From NCBI RefSeq assembly GCF_964355755.1, contig NC_092677.1, positions 27,932,101 to 27,996,100 of the forward strand: a DNA stretch of 64,000 nt. The letters are read 5' to 3'. A model generated the notes under the pieces. It saw nothing but the letters and a program-made list of their open reading frames with translations, made no database searches and was not told the origin of the DNA. Shown here piece after piece: positions 27,112 through 39,766 of this stretch. A program made the position numbers and the translations under genes. Source of the DNA: Antedon mediterranea (taxonomy: Eukaryota; Echinodermata; Crinoidea; Comatulida; Antedonidae). Every line of letters starts with the position of its first letter. The stretch's first letter is position 1.

Positions 27112-29262
27112 ATGACATTTAAAAAGGATGGAAACAAGAAAGATTACAGAAGAACCGAGATTGCAATGTGGGCAAATGAGCATGCGCTGATCAGTGGCGT
27201 AGGTACGTATGTTTTACTACTTCTCAGCTAATGATGTAGAAAGTGTTTGATCAACACACACACAATATATGACGCGTTGTAACGAGCCGTCCGACATTTT
27301 GAACCGCACCATGTCTGTTCGGCAGTAGTTCGGTTCGGTACTGTACGTTTCATTTTCTCAATGTTAAAAAACTCATTTTTCTTTCAGTTATTCTGATTGG
27401 GGGAATTGTTGGACTTTTCAATTTTTCTGGATGGCCATTTGCTGGCTATGCGGTGTATCCTTTACTGTATACAAATTGTTCAACTCCATGATTTCACCCA
27501 ATCATACGGTAATACACAATCATATATGTTCATTATTTTTTTGTTCGATTCTTCTTTAACTTACATTTGCAGATTTATAGGCTTTTTTATCATTACATAT
27601 GAGTACCCACGTGGACAAAGAGAAGATGGTGTTTGTATGCGAAGAAGGTAATAATTGCCAAACCTTGTCATCCGGCATGACTTAATAGTAGGCATAGGCC
27701 TAGATATGTTCACAAATCGATCTGTGTTGTGATCGTTATGTTCACAAATCGATCTGTGTTGTGATCGTTTTCATATTACAAAAATTGATCACAGTATAAG
27801 TGTGATCGAAATGTGACACATTATGTTGTTTTCTTTTTAATATTTTAACATTGCTTTTTGCAATTTGAGGTATTTTTCTTTGTTTTTTTATTGTCTAAAT
27901 TATGCGAAGTAAAATAAATTTCCATTTCAAAGTGGACCAATAACATTTATTGAATCTTGAATCTTTCAGAGGTCAGGATGTTGTTGAACCATTTGTATCA
28001 TTCATGTGTAGAACATTTTGTTTCAATGGTTACGGAAAACGAGCTGCCTTTTATTTTATGTAAGTTTGTTTCTTGATATTCAACTTAATAACTCTTATTT
28101 TTACACTATAAATTCGTCTATTAGACCTATTGATATTTTCCACCATCGTATGTTTCAAAGTGATACATACCTTAATTTAAATACAGTTCCATTTTATCTG
28201 ATTAAAAAAGCGTATAATAAAAACATAACACTTAATTATATCAGAACCGTAGGTTGTAACAAAATTTAAAAAAACAAATATATATAAAAAAATATATATT
28301 TTTGTTTACGGTTATATTTTATTTGTATTACCAACCGAAAAAAATCTTTTCAAGGATAATAATATTTTAAAAAAAAACAAACTGACTGTCACGGTTGAAT
28401 GGAAAGATTGCTACATAAACACTCATTCTGAGGATTTTGTTTACCGTTTTTTGTTTTGTTTCCTACTATCAGGATGAGCTTACCATGTGGGTGCTGCCTA
28501 CCAGTTGTAATGGGAGGTTTATCACTTCTCTTCGCATCATTCCTGTACTTCATTTCTTCTCTTCGGAATGAAACTCGAAAAACACCTGAAGTTAAACAAG
28601 TAAAGAGATGGAAAAAGAAGAGTACAATAAGAGAACCTAAACATCCGCCACCAAGGTTGATACGCTACAATTCTGGAGGAAGTCCTTTTCTAAAAGGTAT
28701 TTAAACAACACACAAACAAATGTAGGCATACATTACAAAAATAAATTAACCGTCTTCGAAGTTGTTTAACAAAAACACTTCATTTTCAACTATCTCCAAA
28801 TACTGATGATCTGGGGTAATATCACTCAATGAGAATGTGGTATCATCTATTTTCTCTTTAACTCGTTTCACATAGTCTCATGTAAATATTCGTCGTTTCC
28901 TGTATTATTTAGGTAGGTAAATAACCAAAATACATAATTAATTAGAACACATTTTATTTTATTATTTTTCAGATCCCAGGCTAGTAAAGCCGAGTATTAT
29001 ATTGTCAGAGGCAAGTGACAGAAGTGATCAAGATGTTGAAAGTTTGAACGATTTCAACTTATTGCAAGTCAGCCTTGATGAAGATGAACAAACGAAAACC
29101 GAATCTAGTGAAATATCTGAAAACAGTGACAATTCATTACATACTAATTTAAATGCATCTGAGCTTAGTAGAACTGGGAATAAACAAAATGGCGGAATTA
29201 TAAACCGTGGTTTTAGAATGGAAGTCATTGTGGGTAAAGAAACAACGAACGAGTTACCTTGA
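27112..29262 (+). CDS. CYBA: p22phox, cytochrome b-245 light chain, 6 exons
   Basis: Membrane partner that stabilises NOX catalytic subunits and docks the cytosolic organiser through its proline-rich tail. Exons 27112-27202, 27388-27454, 27573-27647, 27970-28059, 28473-28696 and 28973-29262 sum to 837 nt, 278 residues. EIAMWANEHALISG matches the family start (human IEWAMWANEQALASG), FAGYAVFIGFFIITYEYPRG aligns without gaps to the human YPRG segment, and further hydrophobic segments follow. P166-P168-R169 (PPPR) corresponds to human 155-158, including Pro156, which is needed for p47phox SH3 binding. Odd points: the two following prolines are replaced by Leu-Ile, and the last ~95 residues are a Ser/Asp/Glu-rich tail absent from the 195-residue human protein. 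The ATG at 27112 was chosen as the nearest in frame before the conserved block. Confidence 0.93.
27705..27768. repeat. 32-bp duplication in CYBA intron 3
   Basis: Two exact copies of a 32-bp unit containing CACAAATCGATCTGTGTTGT. Downstream, TTGATCACAG and GTGATCGAAATGTGA are partial inverted copies, so this may be a decayed foldback element. Confidence 0.7.
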
Positions 29263-29768
29263 AAGAAAACATTTTAACTTTTTGCGCTTTGATCAGGAAG
29301 GAGATTTAAAACTTCTTTGTTGCTTTCGTTACTGTAGATTTTCGGTACTGTGGTACGTTTTGCTCTCATTGCAGCTGAAATATAAATGGGGGCGGGGAGG
29401 GGGGGGGGTGGTAATTTAGACGATTAGGCCCCATACATGTTATTTATTATTTTCTATAGATGAGACTGCTATTTAATATCAGGTAGGGCTGCAATTATAT
29501 AAACAGTTATATTTTATTATGTGTAAATATATTTAAATTATAATTATATCGAAATTTCAATTATTTTTTAGTAAAAGTTAATTTACTACATTTAACAAAA
29601 CACCAAAGATATTATAAACACTTTGATCAAATTTATTTATCTTTTTAATATTTTTATCACCATTATAAAATACAAACAATTGAGTGGTCGTATGTACTTT
29701 GTGTATACTATTTGATGAATACATAATCTATTTTAGTTTACACACAATTAGATTATTACAATTAATTA

Positions 29769-29792
29769 AATAAACAAAACTGCATAAATAAA
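29769..29792 (+). terminator. Candidate CYBA poly(A) signals
   Basis: Two AATAAA words (29769-29774 and 29787-29792) lie about 510 bases after the stop codon. No earlier AATAAA was noticed. Confidence 0.45.
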
Positions 29793-30510
29793 AACAAAAA
29801 TGTATTATAAATTGCCATTATAAATTATGCTCCTTGTAAAAATGACTTTTGATTTTCGTAACATGGACGTTCATACTTACAATCATCATTAAGATTTAGT
29901 TTTAAGAGGTAGCGGTAGTTATTGTACTACTGTATAAATTATAAATATGAATTAAAGATTTTATATTTAATACACCTGTAGATACTTGACCCGATCCACT
30001 AATTCGTCGGCGACCAAAACAATTCTTTCAACGAATGATCTGATGACCGGCTATGACCGAATCAGCACTGTGTCATCCGCCTATGACCGAATCAGCACTG
30101 TGTCATCCGACTATGACCGAATCAGCACTGTGTCATCGGAAGCATAGCAATACACATACATTAAAATTGAACTCAATTAAAAATTGTTGACAAAAATCAA
30201 TAAAACGTTAAAACCATGCAACAGTCATAGCTGGTAAATGTTATTAATAACAATATTTTTTATCGTAAACATTTTTTATTCCAATTGCCCTTTAATAAAA
30301 CAAAAATCACAGCAAACCCAAATAGGCTAAAAGGCCTATTGACCAATTAATAACATAACACGTTGTATATTCTAATATGAAAGTACAATAATTTTTATAT
30401 TATTTTGTATCAAACTTTATCATACATAATTACAGAATAATAAAACTAGAACTGCTTTCAAGTGACACTGAAAGACATTTACATTTACCAATTTTTATAA
30501 ATACTTTAAT
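29793..30510. other. Convergent intergenic DNA, CYBA to Scratch
   Basis: About 700 bases between the facing 3' ends. It holds the 30-bp triplicate at 30051-30140 and otherwise plain AT-rich sequence. Confidence 0.6.
30051..30140. repeat. 30-bp tandem repeat, three copies
   Basis: The unit begins CTATGACCGAATCAGCACTG and ends TGTCATCCG(C/A). The three copies are almost identical. Confidence 0.9.
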
Positions 30511-30516
30511 TTTATT
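30511..30516 (-). terminator. Candidate Scratch poly(A) signal
   Basis: TTTATT on the plus strand (AATAAA for the gene), about 43 bases after the stop codon, would give an unusually short 3' UTR. Further copies may exist downstream. Confidence 0.4.
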
Positions 30517-30558
30517 CAGTAGAAATTTTACAAATTTGTTCTTGAAACTTTTATCCAA

Positions 30559-33500
30559 TCAGCTGACTTGCGTTGTTGCCATCGCAACATTCTCGTACAA
30601 GCGCGCGTCGACATCTCGGATACAAGCCGTTTCAACATGTTTATAAAGGTAGCTCTTGAGGGCAAATGCTTTATTGCACTTTTTGCAGATATACGGCTTC
30701 ACGTTTGAATGTGTCTACAAGATAAAAAAAAAGCAATATTAAAACTAGAAAAAAATATATAGTATATTATGGGTCTGCTATATTTTTACATTCTTAAATT
30801 GTGTTTTTACATTTAAAATTGACAGATCGTACAATATGAAATAAAAGTGGGTTGCCCCCACGAAAGAGAGAAGAAAAAACTTTAATAGAAAGAAGTTGTG
30901 TTTCCATTTATTGTTAAAGTTATCCCTTTTTAAAAGAATAAATTACACTTCATAACCTACCTGTTTATGAGCTCTAAGGTTGGATTTGTCAGCAAAAGCT
31001 TTGCCGCATTCAGGACAGTGAAATGGTTTTTCGCCGGTATGTGTTCGTATGTGACCCTGTAGCAACCATGGCCTGCTGAAACACTTGCCACAAATTTGAC
31101 ACTTGCAACCCAATTTATGAGTTCTGAAGAAAAAAAAACAACAAATAATATTGCTGAAATTGTAAATCGAAAACAAACTAAAGCTATGTCTACACAAGCA
31201 AACTTTTTGTCCATATGTGGAGACGATGATGTCCTATCACTACCATATTTGGGCATATAACACTGTTTTGTCAAACTAGTTTGATAGCGTAGACAAAGCG
31301 GTGTCTGTTTTAATTAGTAAAAAATCATAATAATCTGTCTTTTTCTTAAAACAATATTAAGAAAAGGTATATTTCAAATGACATACCTTATGTGCATACT
31401 AAGTGCAGGCATCGACACGTAGACCTTATCACAATGTGGGCACTTTTTAGCTTTTTGGTCCGACAGGCTACGGTGAGTTTGACGATGCCTTGCAAGATTG
31501 CTAGAAGTACTGTATCTTTTACTACATTCTGGACATTCATGTGAACTACTTCCAGTTGACTTTTTATACAAATCTGACGTTTGATGGTTAGAATCTCGAG
31601 CGGAGTCCGTTAAACTGGTAGCTAAAGCTACTGAACTTAGTGTTTCAAGACCTAGATGATCATTGAAAACAATGTCTGTGATCGGATGATCTTTCACGTG
31701 AGTTGTGATAACGTTTTGCAACTGTGTCAATGTTTTCTCGGACGTTTGACCGTCTGTTTCTGTCCTATTATCTGGAAATATAAATGGTATTTCAGCATTT
31801 TCTGTGGGTTTGTTTGGAGATAAATCACAAACAACGGCTGTTTCAAATCGTGCACCGTACAACCCGAATTGTACAAGTGGGACATCATTTGCCTGGCTTC
31901 CAGCAGGGGGTGAAGATGGTTGTCGAAACTGATTTCCAGTTTGTTTTGTAAAATGATTAAGACTTTGTCCATTAAGAATTTCAAATGTTGATGTCGGTTG
32001 GTAGTGTTGTGTATTTTTCTGCGTTTCAACTTGTTTCTTTCTGGCGCGAGAAGAAGTTGAATCAGGTTCGTCTGGTAAAAACTTTTTTGGTGTTCTACGA
32101 GGGCGCCCTCTACCGCGAGGGTTCTTCGATTCAACAAGTTCGTTCGGATCAACGACATGAAATTGAAGTTGACGTTGTTTGGTATGAGGAACCCGGATTG
32201 TTGATTGGATGTTCTTGCTAATCACTGGTGGCTCAGTGTGCGTAGCTTCACATGGATAGCCTGTAAGATATAAATAATAAGTGAGATTACAAAACAGGAC
32301 ATTTCAAAATGACACGCACACTTAATGATGAAACTTAAGTATATACACCTGAGTTTAACCACAAATGTTCGTCATCTGTTGTCATGGAAACTCAGTAGGT
32401 TGCTTATTTTCACATTGAATCATAACTATAAAGTGTGACCGCAACAGTCTTGTTAAAAATGAAATATTTTATTGAAGTTCTTTTAATTTAATAGCCTATT
32501 TTTTAGAGTTTATTAAACTTACATTTGAACGTATACAGCTTAAATATATCTAACATTTTATTTTTTAACTACGCAAGACAACACAAAATAAACTTATAAT
32601 TACTTAAATTAACAAATTATGTACTAATTGCGCCATTCCGGAATCATTATCACCCAGTCAGACAAATTAAGGACACGATTTGTTATAGTGCTTAAACATT
32701 TGGTTCTATCCCCACGGGAAATGTAACGAACGGAAGTGTTTTATTTAGTTGTTTGTACTTAATTTAAATACTTCCTGTTTAGAAACGCGTCACCAACCCG
32801 TTACCGACTGTGTTCGCGTGTACAGTTGAACGATAACCACTGTTTTTTGTCGGCAGGCGATAAAACAGGTCGATGGAATGAGGAACGCGCGCGTGTCCCC
32901 TGTCAAGTTCTCATAAATCACACGCACACGACTCTGTAAATATTTCGGTGTGTACACCATAACTTTCGACACTCAAAATACCTGGAATTCCAATATACTG
33001 GGACAACACATTTTAAACACAGTGATAGGAGGAGGAGGAGGGTGAAGATAATGTAAACATTTATGTTCACTGTTGCCAACTTTTAGTTGTCAAATCAATT
33101 TAAAACATCGACAGTCGAGGAGACAACTTCAGGACCCAAATTGTCCCCTTAGTTGGGGTATCTCCTGAATAGTGGTTGGCTGTATTAGTATATGCCGTAA
33201 TTCTTCTCATTTGTTTCATTGGACAATGTCTCCTTAAAAGGAGAGGTTCAACTGTATATATATTATTTTTATTCGTCTAACCAGAGAAGAGTAAGATTTC
33301 ATTTTTCTCTGGTAACGTCTAACGATAAAACAACACTTAAGATACGATATTATTTATTATTAAAATATTATTTACATTTTGATTAACATACAATACAATG
33401 AAGAGTCAACAAGTTTAAGTTTAAAGCTGCTATAAATATATAACGAGAAAATGTATAATGACGAAACATTACATAATCTATCAGCGATTCATTTGAGACT

Positions 33501-36500
33501 GCTCAAACACTGGTTGCAAATTATGATTCTATCTGAAACTGAGTGCTGCTGTAGCGCTCAAAAGATGTTGATCTGCAACAGTGAAAGCTCACGGGAGATC
33601 CGAACTAACAACAGATGCGGTAATTAGTTTGCATGGGTTAGATGATAATGACAGTTAAATAAAAGATAGAAAAGAATTGCAGATGAAGCCAAAATAACCA
33701 GCGGCGCTGCACCTGTTGAGGGATCCGTTGTTCTTGTTGGTTGGACGAATAGTAAATAGGACACATCGTGGCTACCCCCAAGAAGATTATCAGACAGAAA
33801 TAATTTTTAATTTAATGTTTTAGTTATTAGTATAGGCATATGTCTAGATCTGAATAATTTTCAAGAATAAAAATAAGTAAATACATTTCTTGCTACATTT
33901 TTATTACAATATTATTATTATTAACAAGGGTATTTTAATTTAAATGTAGATTTATTGGAAGAAAATGTTTTTACTAAATCATTTCAAATTACGTTTTCAA
34001 CATCATTTCAATTCCACTAAACTTTTTAAAATAAGCTGCAAAAACAAGAAATTTGTTTCCATTTCCAAAAATGGTGTTTTATACAATTCTTGTCAAAGAG
34101 TTGTTTAAAATCCTAAAATAAATCAATAGTATTAGTAACAAACAGTCGTAAATAAAAAAAAAAGGTAAACGTAAATTATGTAATGTAAATGCATGGGCCA
34201 ACTATTGTTTGTTAATAAGATTCGTCGACGTACGACGATGTTAGCCTAGCAGTTATCTGTTCATACCACTTCACTCTCGTGCCAAGCAATCTACTCGCGT
34301 GCGAATCACTTCCAAATAAGGTCACAATGTTAGTGGTTGATAGAGCAGTTGGCTGTGCATCTTTATAGCGGGGCTCCTGCTATGCGAACTAGGCAACATA
34401 TCAACAGGGATGTACACTGTGGAATGTTGAGTTTTAAGGAGAGGTATAGTGTCACCTGTCCGATCCAAAGGCAAGGTCACAGGAATGAAGATTATGAACT
34501 GTTAATTAGGAATTAGCATATTCGCTGACGAGGTCAACTTCACAAAAGTATTATACTACCTTTCATTTTCTTTGATTTTGAGTTAAAATATTTTTAATTT
34601 CACACAAAGCGTGCCATAGTTTAACAAATATAGCTTACAAATAAATTATTATTCCTATATATTATGTAGTGCGCAATCGTAATAATCTTTTTTAAACGTC
34701 AACAGCCCGAAGGTTAAACCAAAATACATATTCAGAATTGTAAAGATGATGCCCACATCTCGCGTTACTCGTAAACATAATGTCAACATATCAGAGTCAA
34801 TGCCCTGTGTTCATGTGACTACCATATATGGACATTAGATGTAGCAACCTATATGAAAGCATCCTCTTATCAGCTGTTGATGTACACAGTCGACCACCGA
34901 CTAACGTTTACTTCTGGACTTAAACTATCGATAAGACCTACACATTTAATTACATTTTTAGTCACGTGGACGCGACTCTATAGTTCACTATGTCGGTCTG
35001 TCGGTATGTCGGTCTGTCTGTCGGTCCGGTATCACCGTGCGTTTTAGCACGCGACTTATGGCTGTTGGCCTTGTTTAGAAAGCATTTAAGCAACTTAAAG
35101 GTTGGATTCTTGTCTTAATAAGATCCTTTGGCCATTTACCATATTACGGTATATACCCAGTGTGTTCAAAATTATACGAATTTCCAAAAATCAAAACATT
35201 TAAAACAATTGAATATTTGATGATTTTCCTTACGTTAGATTGTTTTATCCAGTTTTGCCTATATAGAATATACTTTGAATATAATATAACATTGAAAACA
35301 AAAAAAATACAAAAACTAAAACTATTCATGAGAAACATATTTACGTTTAGCAACGGTTTTTCATATACTACTACATTTTAGCAATTAATACATTTTATGA
35401 ATGATAGCAATAAGATGATTTGCATTTTACATGAAATAAACAAATGATAAAAACAGTAATTTGTTATTAAAACGTATATACAGTTAAATTAGTGACTCTG
35501 TTACCGGTATACGAACAAATTGGACAACTTACCCGACGTATAATAATTGGCCTTTAATAAGGATATTGCCATTTGAGACGGGTCGATCATGGAGGTACTT
35601 TCCGTGCCCTAGTGGGTGTAGGTTTTCCAATTAAGTACAATTAATGAACTTTGTTGGAAAATTAGATGGAGTATTGTAACAAAAGAAAATTACTTGAAAC
35701 TGATAATGACCATATTTGGTCATCTGTGCCAATTCCCATTACAGATTGAACATACGGATAAACTTGAATCCCAATCTGTCACTCCCAACGCAAGTGTTTC
35801 AATTTAATGAGTTAAAACTCAACTATCGGCAAGTGGTTTTACATATTTTACAAATCTGGGCTTGTCAGACAGCTACGCTTAAATTAAAATCGAAGCTATA
35901 GGGCTTTGAGTTTGCAATCATAAAGTCTTCTTGGAAACTAGTAGCCATTGAATTAAAATTATCCTTTTCTCAAGTTTCACAATCACATCAACTTATTTTT
36001 ACAAGAAAATTTGGGGAAAAAATGTGATAACACGGGAAGGAATGCTCAACAGGTGAAAGACTTCAGACTTTCATTTTGTAACCCACAAAGGGTGCTCTTG
36101 ATCAAGGACGTTGAAATCGGAATCTTAATCCAAAGATCCAAGGGAGGGATTTAGTCAAACTCATGCTACCGGCCTAATAATGAACGGCATGGGTTTTTTT
36201 GTAGGCCTAAAGTCACACCCAAAACATTTACACACCCGTACACAAGGTAATCATCAAGGGACACATCATTTAAATTGTAGCCATTTTAGTCGTATATTTC
36301 TAAGGTAAAACATTGATATAATGGCAACGGAATTCTGACTCCATCGTCACACCTGTCGAATCTAAGGTACCGCTTACTGTAGCTTTACGTTGACCCTGCT
36401 AGTTTAGTTTCTTAATGCTAAATCTACCTAGGGGACCGGCTGACACCTGTAGAGTATTCCAATTGTATTTGAACCGCATAAGTTGTGAAACATAAACATA

Positions 36501-39500
36501 GAATATCGTTTTCGACAAAGTTCATAAGAAGATACGCCCTATGACGTAACGCAAGGACGAGAAAATGGACCAATGAAGAAGATACGCCCTATGACGTAAC
36601 ACAAGGACGAGAAAATGGACCAATGAAGAAAATGGACCAATGAAGAAGATACGCCCTATGACGTAACGCAAGGACGAGAAAATGGACCAATGCAATGGCA
36701 AGACGGTTGTGATTGGTCAAATTCCTTGCTTTTTTCGCGTACATTTTCTGTTGCGTCCATATAGCCACCATTATGAGAAAGCAACATTGTGAGTAAGAAA
36801 CAATGGTTCTCGTAAGACGAAGAGGATCAAACAATATTGATGAATCAATTTTTCGAGAACATTTAAGGACGACACAGTCCTCGCCGGATGTATACTTAAT
36901 TTTTAACTCGTTAAAACAAAAAATCTCTACCGGAAATTATGCAATACAGAACATAATTTGCAACAAGCATGTTGCGATTCGTTCATCTTGTATTGTTATC
37001 AATATGGCAATTAAAACCAAATTTCCGGTGGTAAAAAAAAATGCGCATTTAACAAACCTCATTCTAAAGTTAAAAAAGAGTAGGCATTTGCCTGAGGTCT
37101 AATACAAGGCCTATATCAATACGATTGTTTTCATTGAAATTGAGGGTTTTTTTACTAATGATTTTGAAATTTGACTTTGTACGAAGTGTTTTCAATTATC
37201 ACCTCATGGTGTTGTTGGTGAGGTTTGAATTTCGCTGTGTTCTAAATTAGGTACTCCGCGGGCGGCCGACGCGATTCAATTTGATATGATCCATTTTTTG
37301 CTTTTAAAATGAGTATATTGAAATTGATATGAAGCCCAAAATGGAAAGCAACAGGTCCTAAGCTATTAACCTCTTATGGAGCGTGACAGTGAATGGCGAT
37401 GTTGAACTGCTTCAGAGCCTGTGTCATGGTTCACGCGAGAAGAAGCAAGTATTTTGGTCCGATTTAAAATCAAATCAACAATTGTTGACAAATGTTTTAG
37501 CCGATATAAATCGATTGTACGATCATTTATTCGTACCAAAGTTAATTGCCTTGTCCGTCCGCCTGGGAGATCGTGATGCAACCGGTATAGCTTTAAAAAA
37601 AAAAAAAAAAAAAAAGGCCTACAAAATTACACATATGAAACAAAGAAAACAATCAGTGTTATAATATTAATAAACTTATTATGAATTCTCACAATGTATT
37701 CACTCATTAGTTCAAATGTTGATATTTATTACTTATCAAAAACATTTTGTCAGATTTCGACATAAACAGGTCAACGATAAATGAATATGTAACAACTGCA
37801 GGGATTCAGTGTTAGCAAATTTAATTTATTTCACACTCAGAGTAAAGCTACACCCATTAGCCCGAAAAAGTAAAAAATATATCTTTGTTTCATGAATTTA
37901 AAAAATAAAATGTGTACCCGATATACATAGGTTTATCGCAAATAGCTTGATTTTGCGAGGAACGTCATTGTACAATACATGATGGTAAAAGTTTGGGAGC
38001 AAACGTATAACTACGCGTACGTACAAACAACAAATCACGTACGTACGCGTCTTGGCGTTTGCTCTCAAATCCTTCCCATCATGCGTCGCGCAGGCTATTT
38101 GCGATAAACCTTATTTTTAGTTAATATCAGACCGAGTGCTATATTTCAGTTTGTTTCGTGGAAATATTTTATTCGAAGCCTTTGTCGCAGTATGTGATTC
38201 TTAAAATAAATACTACTAAATTAGCAATATATTGTAATAATAAATCGATTTGTATCTTCGCAAGGGAGATTTAAACGTTGTTTATTCAGGTATGGTAGAA
38301 CCAAATTGGTAAATAGATCACCCATAACTATCTCATAGGAATAAAATTTAGTAAAATGCTTTTTTTTATCCAAGCTATCCAAGACAATATCCGACGGGTT
38401 AAATTAACGCCTGCTCGGTGGTGTTGAGTAAATGTGCTCAGGGACTAAGTATCGTGCTAAAAGTTGTGTTCTAACAACGACTTGTTAAAAATGAGGTGCG
38501 AATTTGAGACAGCACCTGCGGTTACTACGGTGTTGAAAACAATATTATAGGAAACATTATCATCTTAATGATGGTAAGGTCAAGTTCCGATGCACTACTA
38601 ATAATGACTTTGGGACCAAAACAAAAAAAAGTTTTTATGGGGAAATATTTTTTTGTTATATATAACAATATAAAATAGTAATAGTAGGGCCTAAGTAGTC
38701 AGAACGTCTTTCTTGTTAAAAAGCAAATTTATTGTAAATGGCGAAGATAATTGAATGAATTTTGCATTCCATATATTTGATAAACAGATGTTTTCAAATT
38801 GGTAAAACAATTGATAGGGAAGGGGGAAAGGAACACAATTAGATTCTGGAAATTGATCGGCGAGTTCAATGTGTTTAAGAACACTAAACTTATAAATAAC
38901 CAAGAAAAACATATCCACTTTTACAAGAATTACTTATATGTAAAAAAGATCTTAATTTTTCACATGGGAACTTAAGTGAGGAATAAGTTTCTCATGGGTA
39001 TCAGGTGGTATCCGTTTTCAAAGGTGCGTTGATTTCATCGAAACGCTTCGTTTGTTGCGTTTATTGAGACTTTGGTTCCAGATGCTTAAGTCAAAACTTA
39101 AGTAACAATACTTAATTTCTTATCTCAAAGGAATTACGTCCGAAAGTTCGATACAAAAGATTTGATTTTAAAAGTAAATATTTTATCAGAAAACTAAACG
39201 CACAGTTTATTTTGATTTTTTACAGTTAAATTAATCAGCCTTTTATTTTAAGGTCAAGAATAATAGAAGTAGAACGCGGTATAGTAGGTAAAGATGTGAC
39301 CGGCGTCTGACGACAGGGATGGAGTCGTCGTCGGTTTGGGAACATCTATGGGTGGTCAGTTTAAAAGTTCATCGAACAAAAGGAATTAGAATAATATTAA
39401 AATCTTTTGTTTAATTTCGCGCTAAATAATCTTAAATACTACTAAATTATTATCCTAATTTCTTAAAAAAGACTGTCTTGAATATGAAGTCACTTTTTTG

Positions 39501-39766
39501 TCTATATATGGAAATATCCATACCCTTAAATCAATAAATAAAATTATTCGATGCCTTTTAATGGATTCCTTAGAATTAAATTACTTAGGAACTTAGGCCT
39601 ATTATATCTAATTCAAGTTACTTTCTCTTTTAAAGAAATAAAATATTTAAAACTTACCAGCAGGTTCGGTGTTTAACGCCTCAGCCGTACAGCAATTCGA
39701 CCAAGCTTCATTCGGAGATGATGGAGTAGCATTTTTAAATCGACGAACTAAGAAAGAGCGGGGCAT
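30559..39766 (-). CDS. SCRT: Scratch-type C2H2 zinc-finger repressor with SNAG domain, 4 exons
   Basis: Snail-superfamily transcriptional repressor of the Scratch branch, typically neural. Exons 39766-39658, 32260-31387, 31123-30961 and 30714-30559 sum to 1302 nt, 433 residues. Exon 1 encodes the SNAG peptide [11 protein letters not shown], which recruits corepressors and must be N-terminal; that fixes the start although the frame is open upstream. Five fingers follow: ~277-299, ~309-331 (VSMPALSMH, diagnostic of Scratch rather than Snail), ~335-355 ([10 protein letters not shown]), ~362-384 and ~390-414 ([11 protein letters not shown]2HC type). The long linker has an AT-hook-like GRGRPRR at ~86-92. 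Intron 1 is 7397 bp. The single invertebrate gene cannot be assigned to SCRT1 or SCRT2. Confidence 0.93.
31180..31299. mobile_element. MITE-1 copy G
   Basis: Lies in the Scratch intron between exons 2 and 3. AGCTATGTCTACACAAGCAA on the left, TTTGATAGCGTAGACAAAGC on the right, with one internal CACTACCATATTTGGGCATA unit. Confidence 0.75.
33110..33258. repeat. Dispersed repeat related to 20276-20452
   Basis: Shares CTCCTGAATAGTGGTTGGC-like and TTGTTTCATTGGACAATG-like words with the MEGF8 intron 3 repeat. Its class is unknown. Confidence 0.45.
36527..36768. mobile_element. MITE-2 copy 3 with amplified left arm
   Basis: A unit with GATACGCCCTATGACGTAAC and GAAAATGGACCAAT is present three times (near 36528, 36576 and 36642, plus a short partial). 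It is followed by a right arm with TGTGATTGGTCAAATTCCTT and TGTTGCGTCC. The arms echo MITE-2, so this looks like a copy whose left arm was tandemly amplified. Confidence 0.55.
36803..37615 (+). pseudogene. Unrecognised open region ending in poly(A), possible retrocopy
   Basis: An ATG at 36803 opens a basic 99-codon frame (to 37102). After about 280 bases a second frame runs 37383-37664 through the A run at 37595-37615; its meaningful part contains [17 protein letters not shown] and [19 protein letters not shown], which look protein-like but match no family I recognise. The region is antisense within Scratch intron 1. A 21-base A tract without an AATAAA suggests a retroposed transcript. It could also be a short spliced gene or chance. 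Confidence 0.25.
37929..38111. mobile_element. 183-bp foldback element
   Basis: The ends AGGTTTATCGCAAATAGC and GCTATTTGCGATAAACCT are exact inverted repeats. The symmetry continues inward: CATGATGG/CCATCATG, GGGAGCAAACG/CGTTTGCTCTC and ACGCGTACGTAC/GTACGTACGCGT. Almost the whole element can form one hairpin. It has no coding capacity and is typical of a MITE. CpG-containing words make it unlike its AT-rich surroundings. Confidence 0.85.

Larger units (their letters stand above)
32261..39657. other. 7.4 kb first intron of Scratch
   Basis: No exon of another known gene was recognised. It contains a dispersed repeat (33110-33258), a GTCGGTCTGTCGGTATGTCG-type simple repeat near 34990-35030, a damaged MITE-2 (36527-36768), an unexplained plus-strand open region ending in a 21-base A run (36803-37615) and a large foldback element (37929-38111). 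Its length and position next to the SNAG exon make it a likely home for enhancers. Confidence 0.7.

Noticed and set aside
31727-32221. Other long frames overlapping Scratch exon 2 on both strands
   Set aside because: Shadows of the genuine exon. They have no family similarity and the Scratch frame joins correctly to both neighbouring exons.
35144-35381. Complementary open frames on both strands in Scratch intron 1
   Set aside because: AT-rich, Phe/Ile/Lys-rich translations, no splice context, no recognisable domain.
30559-39766. Snail or Slug identity for the zinc-finger gene
   Set aside because: Finger 2 reads VSMPALSMH and the last finger [10 protein letters not shown], both Scratch signatures; Snail has VSLGALKMH and a different last finger.
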